Shown: piece after piece, positions 11,235 to 21,879 of the stretch
Layout of the letters: every line of letters starts with the position of its first letter
Numbering within the stretch: the stretch's first letter is position 1
Source of the DNA: Trichopria drosophilae
Lineage: Eukaryota; Arthropoda; Insecta; Hymenoptera; Diapriidae
DNA length: 64,000 nt
NCBI GenBank assembly: GCA_030407085.1
Contig: CM059583.1
Coordinates: 27,316,001 to 27,380,000 of the forward strand
Direction of reading: 5' to 3'
Translations under genes and position numbers: made by a program
Notes under the pieces: model-generated
The model's input: only the letters and a program-made list of their open reading frames with translations
What the model was told of the DNA's origin: nothing
Databases searched by the model: none

Positions 11235-11475
11235 CTGCTCTTCTAGTCTTCTTGCTTCAGAATGAGTTCCGCATCCTTCCTAAACATTGGATATTTTGTT
11301 TCTTGAACAAGGTATTTTTGTTCTAATTTCTCACTTTCCTACATTTCCAACTCAGTTTTCATTTTATTTTTCAATCCCATGTATTTTGGATATAAATTGA
11401 GCACATGCGCAGGAATATCATCCCCTCCACACATACACAACCCATCTTCCGAATAGTCCTGTTGGAAATTGTGCA
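11235..11475 (-). pseudogene. LINE ORF2 C-terminal remnant, copy 2
   Basis: The minus-strand translation gives SEDGLCMCGGDDIPAHVLN followed by PKYMGLKNKMKTELEM, then a stop and a readable continuation (ESEKLEQKYLVQETKY). The CxCG...H...PKY arrangement is typical of the Cys/His-rich tail of LINE reverse transcriptases. It is interrupted by a stop within the coding part. The same sequence, opposite in strand, follows at 11519-11878. Confidence 0.55.
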
Positions 11476-11484
11476 GTATAGTGA

Positions 11485-11878
11485 TTGATTTCAATGCTAG
11501 AACTAGTTCTATTGTTTATTGAAGGAAATATTCCATGCGTTGCTTATGCAATTAGCGAGGCAGTCCCCCTATCCTACTATATTTCGTCCATACAATGGTA
11601 CCACTGGAAATGGAAGGAAATGGACATTTCGGAAGATGGGTTGTGCATGTGTGGATGGTATGACACTGTATCATCAATATATGCTCAATGCGTGTCCAAA
11701 ATACGCGTGGTTGAAAAGTGCAATAAAAACTGAGTGGAGTATGCAGGAAAGTGAGAAACTAGAACTAAAATACCTTATTCAAGAAACAGAATATCCAAGA
11801 TTTAGAAAGTTTGCTGAACTCATTCTGAAGAAAAAGAAGTACTTGAACAGGACCACTATAACAAAGCAAGTGAGTTGA
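11485..11878 (+). pseudogene. LINE ORF2 C-terminal remnant, copy 3 (plus strand)
   Basis: EDGLCMCG is encoded at 11632-11655 in one frame. The expected continuation, ACPKYAWLKSAIKTEW then ESEKLELKYLIQETEYPRF, is in another frame (ending at 11878), so a frameshift splits the domain. It is close in sequence to the minus-strand copy just upstream, making a head-to-head inverted pair with under 50 bp between the homologous ends. It is clearly a retrotransposon tail; the family clade is uncertain. Confidence 0.6.
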
Positions 11879-12189
11879 TTCTAGACGGTCACCTATTCAA
11901 ATTTGGCAGAGTGAAGCGCACCAAACCATTCCACAAGGCCGTATCTAGTGGGTTTGCTGCCGAAAATTAATTTATTTTATTTAGTTACGATGAACAACAA
12001 TAGCAGTGCAACATTTACCGTTATTTCCGTTGACATACCATCAGCATTCGGTGGAATCGTGCTCAATTTGAAACCAGACGTGTCCAATTGCATTTTCCTT
12101 TCATTTTACCAACCGGCAAATCAACTACTTACAATAATTGCGTACTACCACTCGGCGTATGCAAAATTCGGTCGGACATTTGCTGGTGA
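11879..12189. other. Spacer, no supported feature
   Basis: This may include 3' sequence of the preceding LINE remnant (a readable stretch LDGHLFKFGRVKRTKPFHKA follows the stop at 11878). No tail or target duplication was identified. Confidence 0.35.
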
Positions 12190-12600
12190 AAGATACTTTG
12201 TATAAGAAGAGTGCCTCGGAGGCGCGTGAGCTGCTTTACATCGGTGGGTCCGCCCGTGCAAGTCGATGCCCTGGGTGACCGGTTGACAGACAGCCGAGGC
12301 ACTGACCCGAGGTGGTTCTCGTTTCTCTCTTTTACGAACGTTTCCTGCACCGCAGCATCACGTTTCGCCGATGCTGTTAACGTTAAGTTACACGTTAAAC
12401 CATTCGCCTCCTCCTCCACCACCTTCTTCATCTCGTCAAACGCCGGTCGCATCCTCCGGCACGGCGGCCGATTAAGTCGCCTCCTGTGAGATTCCATCCT
12501 CGGGACGACCTCGTCGAAAGTCTCGTAAAAGTTTATTTGCCACACATGCTCCTCAGCTCCGCGACGATTACCGGTTTCGCAGATAATTGCCATAAAGATA
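12190..12600 (-). other. CpG-rich island with a 154-codon open frame
   Basis: This GC-rich block carries the longest open frame of the window (minus strand, 12593 to 12129, ATG in context TCTTTATGG). The protein is Arg- and Glu-rich with no signal peptide, membrane segment or known motif. A 92-codon frame overlaps it on the plus strand, as expected where CpG richness removes stops. The frame could be an orphan gene or an exon, but composition alone explains it. A conserved noncoding element or untranslated exon is at least as likely. Confidence 0.3.
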
Positions 12601-13279
12601 ATTTATTTACGTTTTTTCTTCGTTGGATCCCCCCGCAAGGTCGACTCGTAACGTAATATATCTTTTAATTGCGCCCTCTTTTTAACGAAATAATGTGACA
12701 TTACCGATTTTTATCGATTATGCGATTTTAAGCAGTCCGTTTACGAGCGTAGTAGCGACTTTCATTTTGGAAACCCATTAATTGGGAACGAAGTATGTCC
12801 TGATCTTTATCGACCTCCAAGAGACGCCGAGGAAGCCCACGGTGGAGCCATTTACAAATCTTATCGCTAATTGATTCGATGGCGTTCTGACGTGTTTTTC
12901 GCGTTAATGTTGCAATTTTGCATTCGATTTTAAGGGCAGTCTCATGCGCATAAATGCATGAATGTGTCACGGATGGAAATTTACGACTTTAGGATAAACT
13001 TGAACCGCCTACGACTGTTTCGCATCATGTTCCAGGCAATAGTGACACTGATTAAATAAAAACAATGCATTTCCTAACCAATATATTGTCTGGACGTTCG
13101 AATAATAAACGAATGATTTGAACAATCTTTTTTTTCCTTGTTTGTTGGGTAAACAAAAAATGTCTATTTTCATTTATTAATCAAACCGATACCATTTTTC
13201 TGTTTCCTTTCTAACGTTACAAGAACGTACTCTTGACTGGTCGCATCATACCATTTCATTGTTATTTTTTTTACTTATT
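12601..13279. other. Spacer, no supported gene
   Basis: Mixed composition. A minus-strand 80-codon frame (12728-12970) shows no motif. Nothing else was seen. Confidence 0.45.
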
Positions 13280-13604
13280 ATTTAACGAGCGGAACCGCCC
13301 TTTTACAGTTTTTGTTTAAATACAATATTCAATTGTACTATCTGCGAGAGCTGCAGATCGACTTAAGAGGATAGTGCCATACTTCACACTTGTGTATGAA
13401 ATGTAGGAACTGCAGAAACCTACATCAAGTACAGCAGCGGTCATGAGTCGATTTCTGACAGTTAAACATCGAAACGTAAACAAACAACGTGGCTCGTCTT
13501 ACTAACAGCGAGCTGCGGCTTGAAAACGAAATCGTAACATTTTTCGATTTTACTCATCACCTACGACTTCGTAATCCAGTGTATTACCCCTGAGCCACGA
13601 AGCC
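13280..13604 (-). repeat. tRNA-derived SINE, diverged copy
   Basis: This copy is homologous over its length to the SINE at 29700-30050. They share TGCAGATCGACTTA, AAGTACAGCAGCGGTCATGA and the tRNA-like head word CTGAGCCACGAAGCC at 13590-13604. Read on the minus strand the head keeps an A-box-like TGGCTCAGG, but the B-box region has been replaced or lost (TTTTACTCATCACC). It is therefore probably not transcribable by RNA polymerase III. Confidence 0.75.
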
Positions 13605-14610
13605 GATAAATTATGTCCGTCTTGTATGTTTAACAATTGTTTTCTTCATTTCATCAAATATTTTCAATTTTGTAATGTTTACTATGGCATTTTAATTTTT
13701 GTATTCTTTATCAGCGCCTAATAATAGAAAAAACTCAGACAAATTTTCAAACTATGCTTTTTCAAAATTTTGGACGCAATCGTCATGTGTTGGAAATGTA
13801 GATTTTGAATTAAATTTACATTCTGAATTTGGTTATAAAAGAAAAGTCCAACTAATTAGTATACTTCTCATACTCCAGTCACTTGTTAATTTTAGACAGT
13901 AAAATGTTTATACACAAACATTGAATATTCATTTACATTACTTTCAAAACTAAACTATTGCTTTTTCCAAAAACACCGTGTGAAAACAAAGAAAATGAGA
14001 AATAGAGCGAATTAAAAATATCATAGTTAGAGATTTCCGAGTATGAAATAAATCCGTCATACACGAGCCAACGGAATGTTACGAGAATAGTGCAAAAACC
14101 TGGAAAACAATTCGACAAATCGATCATCACCTGTATGATGTTTAAGTACGGAGCTTCTGGCCGTTACATGGAAAACATGCGTGGGCAGGTATATACGACG
14201 GCAATTAGTCGACTTAAAAGCATCCTCACGCTCAAACAAGTTCCGCGTCGAGAACGTCGTCTTCATCGGTCTCATCACCATCAAACGTCTCTTGACACAC
14301 TTAGTGTCTACCGTCTATATACTTTTCTCCTTACAGGATCGCGGAAATGTATTGTACGAAGATGATCTAACTAGACAAAAAAACGTGTGTTTTAATTAGT
14401 TTTGTATGTTTTTGGTTATTGAAATTAATTAATAATAACAGTGATTTGGGGATGAGGCTACATTATTCCTATGTACTTTAATCTGCTGAACACAAAAATT
14501 GGACTTTTCCTGTTCGTTTCAGAGCAAATCCCCCAATCCGTAAAAGACGATAATTTTATAGCGAGAAAGGCTGAAAAAAGAGAAATATGATTCATGAATC
14601 AGTAATACAA
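13605..14610. other. AT-rich region with a moderately GC-rich patch
   Basis: Overlapping frames on both strands at 14057-14399 fall in a CpG-richer patch (for example CGCGTCGAGAACGTCG near 14246). No domain is seen and they are not supported as genes. Confidence 0.4.
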
Positions 14611-15550
14611 AGTAGCTATAAAAAATGGTAATGAATTTTACAACTAACTGTAATTTTCATGGGTACAAATTTGACAACATTTCCCACGTGTAGCGCAAGG
14701 TTTTCACCACTTGAGGTTTGGGAATTTACAACGTTTTTGTGAATCTATCAGACACGATTGTGAATGTACTACGCTGAAAGTAGGAAAATTACACCGCGCT
14801 GAAAAGTACTACGCTGTATGTTGGTTATAACTCTAGACTTACCACGCGGAGTAATTTTACCAATAGAGGGAAAAATACAGGATTTTGTAAAAATATACAT
14901 AGTCATTGTAAAAATCCTAACTTAATTGTAAATTTTGATTTAAAAGTGGTAATATTACAGATTACATGGTTCCATGTACATTCCGATACGAAAAATGCAG
15001 GTTTAAAGTACAAAAGTTATTGAGCGGACGTACGGCACACCAATCACGCCATGGTGGCACATTTCAGAAGTTTTTTCACAGGTGTATTCAATAATTTTTA
15101 ATTTATAATTTTATCGTAGAGTATTGATATTTGATGGCTTTAGAACCCTAAAATAATCTCTAAGGTTTATTATTTTATTATGTACTTATATAAAGAGCTA
15201 TCATAACTTCATGTGTACTGTCGGTAACTTATCGGCCGAATCAAGATACATGATCACGTCTACAGTGTAGAGACCTATAGATAACCTACAAATTTTGTTA
15301 TTTTGTTGTGAATTTACAACATACATGGGCATTTAATACGCTCTGCGTGACAATATTACCGCATTTGGTGAATTTTGATTCGGTGTTGTAAATTTACAAC
15401 TTTACTTGGAAATTTTAGAAAGACGAAAGGGAATTTTATATAATGTGGTAAATTTACAACGGAACTGTGTAAAATCACTACGTTTAGCGTTGGCCATAAA
15501 ATTGCCTACACTTAACGTGGTAAAATTCATTATTATTTTTTACAGTGTAC
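14611..15550. mobile_element. Long iterated-word TIR element, about 940 bp
   Basis: The left end CTATAAAAAATGGTAATGAA pairs with the right end, whose reverse complement reads CACTGTAAAAAATAATAATG followed by AATTTTACCAC. Both arms are filled with variants of two words, GTAAATTTACAACG and TACTACGCTG (left 14640-14880, right 15300-15535). The centre is unrelated AT-rich DNA. It has no coding capacity, so it is a non-autonomous DNA element by structure. Superfamily unknown. Confidence 0.6.
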
Positions 15551-16879
15551 TGAATGTCAGACCTAACCTAAAAACCCCAGAAAATACGCATAACAATACA
15601 ACTATACAATATCAGTTGACGACCGGCTGCCTTACGACCAAATGAAAATCCACTTCTATAACGGCGGCAATGATGGCGAGAAATAGAGATCCTAGAGTCG
15701 CTGGCACCTGGTGGTAACAAGCATAACTAAAATTATCAACATTTTATACATACTCTGTACATATTTATCATAGTTTAACTAAATATATGCATAGTTTTAT
15801 TAAATATATTCGGAATATTTATAGGATAGTTTTAAGAGTCTAGTCAAGCTTTACAAGAAATTATCTAGTGTTTCCACACGGGTAGCGATATCGTCTTAAA
15901 AACGCAGAATATGAATTCTCTCACGTTGATCACAAATTTTATTGGTAAACGCATAACAAAAGTTTTTTTTTGCTGACAGCTTCTCTGATAACATCATCTT
16001 CATTTCAAGTTTAATGCAGACTTTTAGACCCATAACCTTCAAAATTTAACATGATTATCAAAAAATTCGTCTTGTTTACAATGTAAGTCAGCTAGTATTG
16101 ATCATTTTTTTGTTTTACACGACATTTCGCGAACTGCAAGACTTTAAAGTTCCACCTTTTTTGAGTTTGTCATGGCCTAATTTCGATCGGATTAGTTTTT
16201 GGAATCGATGCATACTACATTATAGTATAAGCTAAACGCTGGGAAATACGTTTGTTGCGTTTCTTACAAAAAATACAAATTACACAAAATAAAACATCCA
16301 ACAAAAAAAAAGTAGCCTCAAAGAATCTACTCAAATGGACACATAAAAGGTCATATTCTATAATTAGACCATCCGTTCCAAGATGACAAGTCTTCCTATT
16401 TAACTTGATGCAGCTGTCAAGAAGAAATTAAACTTTTATTAATTATAAATATTACGACGAAACAAAAAATTAATAATAATAATATTATGTTATATAATAA
16501 TGATCCGGCTGATATGTGCTGGGGGTAGAAATTTTGAAAATAACTATGTTCAATTTTTTTCTAGTCAAGTAAATAGTTAGATCTATCAAACCCTGCCCAA
16601 TCGATGAGTACATAAGCCAAAGACCGCAAGATCGAAGCCGCTAGTTTCTTCATTACTTTTCATCACAACAAACGATAAAGACATTCTTTAGGCGCAAATT
16701 GCTCTTAAAGAAAAAGTGTGTACACAATTGAATAAATTACAGCGAAGACAAATTAATTTCCTTCACTTCAAAGTCAGCATGTTCTTCAGCCACGTTACAC
16801 CAGCGGACGTAAAATAAGCGAGATCGAAAATTCATTTGAAGATGGATACCAGTAATTTCATTGATAACATCTTAGGAAC
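15551..16879. other. AT-rich region, no supported feature
   Basis: No long frames, RNA genes or repeats were recognised. Confidence 0.5.
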
Positions 16880-17270
16880 TCGGTCTGTTTCTTTTCGACT
16901 GTCGCTCAATGTAAGACCTATGAGCGACGTATAATAAAAAGAAGGGAATCGCGGGTAAAGATGACAGGAAAGGAGAAGAAGACGTGAAACAGATTGCGAA
17001 GTTTTATTGCCGGAACGGGGGCGTTAAGATCCAGCCGCGAGGGCCCCAAGCCGTTGCAGAACAGGTGACAGCCCGAAATACGATGGTTCGATGTGGTCAC
17101 TTGTCTCCGGTTGTCACGTCGTAAAATAAAATGTCGCGCCTTGTCTGTCCAAGTAGGGGGTACACGGCGTTATTCGTCGGAATTCACGAAAAAACGCAAT
17201 TCTTTTATTTCTCTCCTTGTCACGACGTCTATTTTCGTCTCGTCTCTGTCAATCTTTTTTCACACATTTT
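16880..17270. other. CpG-rich island
   Basis: A GC-rich block (for example CCAGCCGCGAGGGCCCCAAG near 17030) with only 60-codon frames. It resembles other isolated islands in the window. It may be a conserved regulatory element or untranslated exon. Confidence 0.4.
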
Positions 17271-18040
17271 TGTGAATACCCTAATTAATTTTTTATTATA
17301 GTTTCTTATTACTGTTTGTTTGCTAGCGATCTTTTATTACATTTTCAATAATATTATTTCAAAATAATAATACATAATGATTTTAAATAATTGTTGTTCA
17401 TAACGAATGTTAAGAAAGAAGCAAACATTTCCAAGAAATGTTAAGGTTTAACTAGTAGCTATTATTATATTAATTTGTATTTATGTAATGATACATTAGA
17501 AAAAATTACGGATATGGTTGATACACTATTATTATTATCTGCATTACTATCTCAACTGGATTGTTTTAATATTTGTAATTAAGTCCTTTCAAATTGCATG
17601 TATTTTTTTGTATTTACTTTTTTATATTATGTATTCCCAAAAAACGATAGTAAGTAAGTATTCAGAACTATTGGACAATTATTACATGATTTTGACTTTT
17701 GATTGATTTTTACTTATTTCCGAAAACACTCAGTCAGTTCTCATCTAATCTATTTGATAGTTTTTAGGAGATCGTGAATACTCATTAGAATAGCCTTTTT
17801 GGAAGCCATTTTTTGACAAATGCATTCGGTAGTTTTTAATATGTGTTTTTAAGCGCAAATTCCTTCTATATCGGTAGACCTCTTTAGAACTCCCTTAAGG
17901 GGAAGCTATTGTGGTCAGTCGATAAGGTAGATAATTACTGTAAAAAATGTAAATCGTTGCATGATTTCTGACCACTTAATCAACGCCTTTTATTATTGTT
18001 ATTTTTTTAAATAAAACCGTGCTTGATACTAGTTTTCTTA
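17271..18040. other. AT-rich spacer
   Basis: Nothing could be supported here. Confidence 0.5.
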
Positions 18041-18206
18041 CGGGATGTCCGTATAATACGCGAATCCGACTATGGACCAAATCGGGAATGAATCCGGATT
18101 ACCTGCTCTCTTGAACAAAGCGGTATATTGTTATTTGTATATCTAATCCAAATTAGGGTCAGATCAGGAACACATTCCGATTGCCGGACTTCCGGGTGCA
18201 TCCGAA
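18041..18206. mobile_element. Imperfect palindromic MITE-like element
   Basis: The left arm GGGATGTCCG ... ATCGGGAATGAATCCGGATTA pairs imperfectly with the right arm, whose reverse complement reads CGGATGCACCCGGAAGTCCG and ends in TTTGGATTA. The arms are about 65 bp with a short spacer. There are no coding sequences and no target duplication was identified. Confidence 0.45.
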
Positions 18207-19300
18207 AATTTGTAAAAATTGTAAATATTTTCAAAAACGTCTGTTTTCTCATTTTTTTATTCAAAAAAAATTGGATGATGTGCAACACTGGTAAATTACG
18301 GGTACATCTTTCATAAATATCAATGAAAATTGCTTTAAACGTTATGAGATTCTTTATTGCGAATTAATCGAAATCTAATAAAAAAATTTTTTTACTAGGA
18401 TATAGTCGAGTTTGAAATTCCGAATTATCACTTGTGAGTGATAGTGTAATGATTAAAACCAATTTGAAAAACATAAAAACACTTTATACACACATGTTTG
18501 TCATAAAAATATCGATAAAATAGCAAAAAAGCAACGTTGCACATCAGCACAAAAAAATTGTTGCACGTCACTCCAATTACTATATTTTGCAACACAATGC
18601 AATGAAAATAACAAAAGTCAATATTATACCAGATAAATTAAAACACTTTACGAATCGAATAGAAATGTAAAGCGCAAAAAATAATCTCTCGAGAAATTTA
18701 ACTAATCGATGTACGTGCAGCCATTTGTCTCGTGAATTACAAATAAGTAATTGTGGACACAAATAGATGGCACTAGTTGATTCTGTTCATTATCGGACTG
18801 TTGATCAGAAATCGGCGGTGTTACATATCACCCCATGTTCCACATCACTCCACAACACCGTAATATACTATTTGTATAATTGTGTGTGAAAAACTCCTAT
18901 CAATGATCATTTTCGAGTCTAATGTAAACTTAAACGACCTCTGCATTTTGACACTTATATATTTTCAGTATACACCTTAAGTAGTAACATTGTAAACTAT
19001 ATTGTTATCACAAGCAACAACATTGGGATCAGGTCCCAAAATTGTGTTGGATTTCTATAAATGGTTTGGATGCCATTGACAAAACCATATTGATTGGTTG
19101 AAGAAGGTGCGTCCTAAAGACTAATTCAATTTGTTGTAGAGAAGACAATAAGTGTCGATGCTAAATTATTTGATTATTGAATAAACCCCAAAGATTAAAG
19201 TCAGATACTATAAGTAATCGACAAATAGCGTAAGAAACAAACAGAAATATTGTTGTCCTATGCATCAATGTTTATAATTGTGGTACCAGGCCTAAACTTA
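18207..19300. other. AT-rich region, no supported feature
   Basis: No gene or convincing element was recognised. Frames are short and AT-driven. Confidence 0.45.
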
Positions 19301-19578
19301 TCCTCAGCCAGGGTTTTCTCTCCGACACTGAACTCGCCAATTAGGCTAACTGTATAAAAGTCGGCAATTATCAACAAGGGTCACCAGCTGGATCCTGATC
19401 TTATCTCTGTCTGTGATTTTAGCGGATTTATCAGGTGAGGACCTGGTCAGGTAGCGTCGACAGGTAGCCCGAACCATTCACGAATGGAAGTAGGTTAACC
19501 CTGCAGGATTCCAGCCACAACCCTATCAACGCCACAAGGTTAGTTGGCTTTATTATATCTAGGTCAGTTTTGTTTTCA
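19301..19578. repeat. Degenerate repeat of gatcctgac / ggtcaggtag words
   Basis: Related words recur in both orientations (GGATCCTGATC, GAGGACCTGGTCAGG, CAGGATTCCAGCC). A similar vocabulary appears near 21340-21680, 22860-23060 and 51510-51740, suggesting a diverged TIR-type family. The boundaries are uncertain. Confidence 0.35.
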
Positions 19579-19582
19579 TTAA

Positions 19583-21064
19583 CCCTTTCAGTCACAGACG
19601 GACACCAGTGTCCCACCTAGACGCTATCGATTTTTTGAAGTTTAGGAACAGATAGTTATCGATTTCGATGCAGTTTTTTTTTCCTGGCTTTCCTAAGACT
19701 CCAATATATGTTGAAAAATTATTTAAAATAATTATTATTAATAACAAATTAGTACCAAAAAAGTCATAATTTTCAAAAGAAATTCATGCCAGGAAGAACT
19801 AATCGCTATTATTATTTGAAATTTGGTATGCCGGAGTTTTTAATATCGTTGATTACGAATCCGGTGTCAGATTTTCAAATATCAAAATGGCGGATCCAAT
19901 ATGGCAGACAAAAATTTTAAAAAATTAAGTTTTTGTCTAATGTTTTGTATACAGGGGTTTTGGAGGTTGCTGATTATTAACCCGGTATCAGATTTTCAAA
20001 ATTCAAAACGGCGAATCCAATATGGCCGACAAAAATTATTCGTATTGCGAATGCATTTATTATATGTTCAGCAAACAGCCACAAAAAACTGCACTTTTAA
20101 AAAATTTCAGGTTACAGATAGTAGACCCATTGCCTGGTTCGATTAGCCCTATAAAATCAGCTGCCATAAACTGTCACAAACCGTCTGCTTCACATGAAAA
20201 GAGATATAGTTCAGATCTTCGTCTGCCTGTATTACTGCCAGAGAAAAAACGGCGTCGGTGTATACTATGCAGTAATAGAGATCATCAGATGAAAACTAGC
20301 TGGTACTGTATAATTTGCGATGCCCCACTGTGTCTAAGTGCAGGAAAAAATTGCCTTGAAAAATTTCACACTCGCTAAAATAAAAAATTTAACATATATA
20401 AATGAATCTCAAGTATAACGTTTTATAAATATAAAAGAAATCTTAAAACTACAAAAAAACATATTAAAAGTCTTCGAAAAAAAAAGTAATAAAATTTAAA
20501 AAATAAAAAAAATGGAGACTTCAACTGCCACGTCCCCGTTTGTGTCTCTGGTTTTGACTGAAAGCAGTTGCCGTGCAGTAGAAAGAATAGATTTATCGAA
20601 AGAAAGAGCTTTGCCGAGAGCAGTAGAAAGAATATACAAAACTAAATAATAGGGAGTTTAACATGAATAAATTTTCATAAAAATCAATGATTTGTGATCA
20701 AATACTTCAAAATTACCAAAAGTAAAAACATTTGTATTTTAATTTTTGTCCGCTATATTATCTCTGCCAGTCTGAATTTAAAACTTTGGCAAAATTATGT
20801 GTTCTTACAATTTTTTTCGTCCGTACTTGATCTGCTATTTTGAATTTCGAAAATCTGACACCGGAATCGTAATCAGCGACCTCCAAAACCCTTATGTACC
20901 AAATCTTAGCCACATTTATTATCTTTCAAATTTTTGGTCTGCCGTATTGGATCCGCCATTTTGAATTTTGAAAATCTGACACCGGATTCGTAATCAGCGA
21001 CCTCAAAAACTCAAATATACGAAATTTAAAAAAAAATGCTATGGCTGGAAAAATTCGTGACTGA
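19583..21064 (+). mobile_element. piggyBac-like element with inverted ~120-bp arm repeats
   Basis: The left end is TTAA (19579-19582) followed by CCCTTTCAGTCACAGACGG, the form expected of a piggyBac-superfamily terminus. Two direct units of a ~120-bp repeat follow (about 19840-20040), with core AAAATGGCGGATCCAATATG. A transposase C-terminal remnant lies at 20022-20378. Then come two units of the same repeat in inverted orientation (about 20815-21020). The expected right terminus is eroded: GTGACTGAA at 21052 matches the start of the TIR complement, but the CCC and TTAA are lost. Most of the transposase is missing, so the copy is dead and may be an internal-deletion derivative. Confidence 0.7.
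20022..20378 (+). pseudogene. piggyBac transposase C-terminal Cys-rich domain remnant
   Basis: An uninterrupted 118-codon frame ends in a cysteine-rich tail, KKRRRCILCSNRDHQM, then WYCIICDAPLCLS, then NCLEKFHTR and a stop. The order C-x2-C, W-Y-C-x2-C-x3-L-C, C, H-T is that of the zinc-binding C-terminal domain of piggyBac transposases, which contacts the element ends. The DDD catalytic core is absent upstream. The first codons (MADKN) come from the neighbouring ~120-bp repeat, whose core contains an ATG, so that start is probably fortuitous. The recognisable part begins near codon 25. The flanks are inverted repeat arms and a TTAA-CCCTTT end, consistent with the assignment. Confidence 0.75.
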
Positions 21065-21339
21065 ATATGGAGCGGTACTGTTACATTTTGGGGATAATAA
21101 TAAAATTTGCATAATTCATTATGATGAGCATGAACATTCGTTCAGTTCAAAAAGTTGTATCAGGTTATCAATTACACTAATCCAGTCTATCAAGTAAGTA
21201 AAGCATTTAACATATTAAGTTTACACAGAAGGCAGTCATCTTTTTACTTGTTCGCTGATAGTTATATAAAAAGTTGTCCATTATTGTCTTGCAGTTAATT
21301 AAAAGTAAATAGTAATTAGACTTATTTATGGCTGCAATT
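21065..21339. other. AT-rich spacer
   Basis: No feature was recognised. Confidence 0.45.
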
Positions 21340-21680
21340 AAGCCGAGTTTCCACTGGACTGACACGGTCAGAAACCCTGGTTGGGTCCTGACCTAGGAAG
21401 TATGAGAAGACAGGCCCATTTCCGACTAGACAGCCAAGTCAGATCCCTGATACCAGTAGGGTAACTCAGCTGGACGCCGGCTACACCTATATCTAAATTT
21501 CTGCCCCGTAAGAAGTTTGGAAGTGTGGAACATGTAATTTGAGGTTTGACTTTTGGAAAGAAAGTAACTCTGTAAGAAAATTAAGGAGTTATTGGTCGGA
21601 ATCTGGCATAATTTCTGGTCGGTGGGTACATTCTGTCGTAGATACTGGCCAGATCCTCCCAGGGGCGACGGTTTCATTCC
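21340..21680. repeat. Degenerate ctgaccaggat / cagattctgg word repeat, left flank
   Basis: Variants of GGTCCTGACCTAGG, CCAGATCCTCCCAGG and CCAGATTCTGG recur through the stretch. Matching words (ACCAGATTCTGGGCAGATCC) occur on the far side of the foldback at 22865-22920. This may be the outer part of a larger inverted structure. A low-support frame at 21426-21677 is not considered coding. Confidence 0.35.
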
Positions 21681-21879
21681 AGATTCTGGTAAAGTTTGAC
21701 ATAATCTGATGAACAGACATTTAAAAAAATGTACATATTACTAGATATGCTTACAGACATAACCTGAGTAAAATAAATAGATTATTATGAGTAAAAGCAT
21801 TGATAAAATGTACATATTTATTCCAAACCAAGCCGGATGAACATAAGTTTGATAAAATGACGCCACCAGTACTAATATG

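Noticed and set aside
12129..12593. 154-codon minus-strand frame as a firm gene
   Set aside because: It is the longest frame, but it sits in a CpG-rich block with an overlapping frame on the other strand and no domain, so it is kept only as a low-confidence note.
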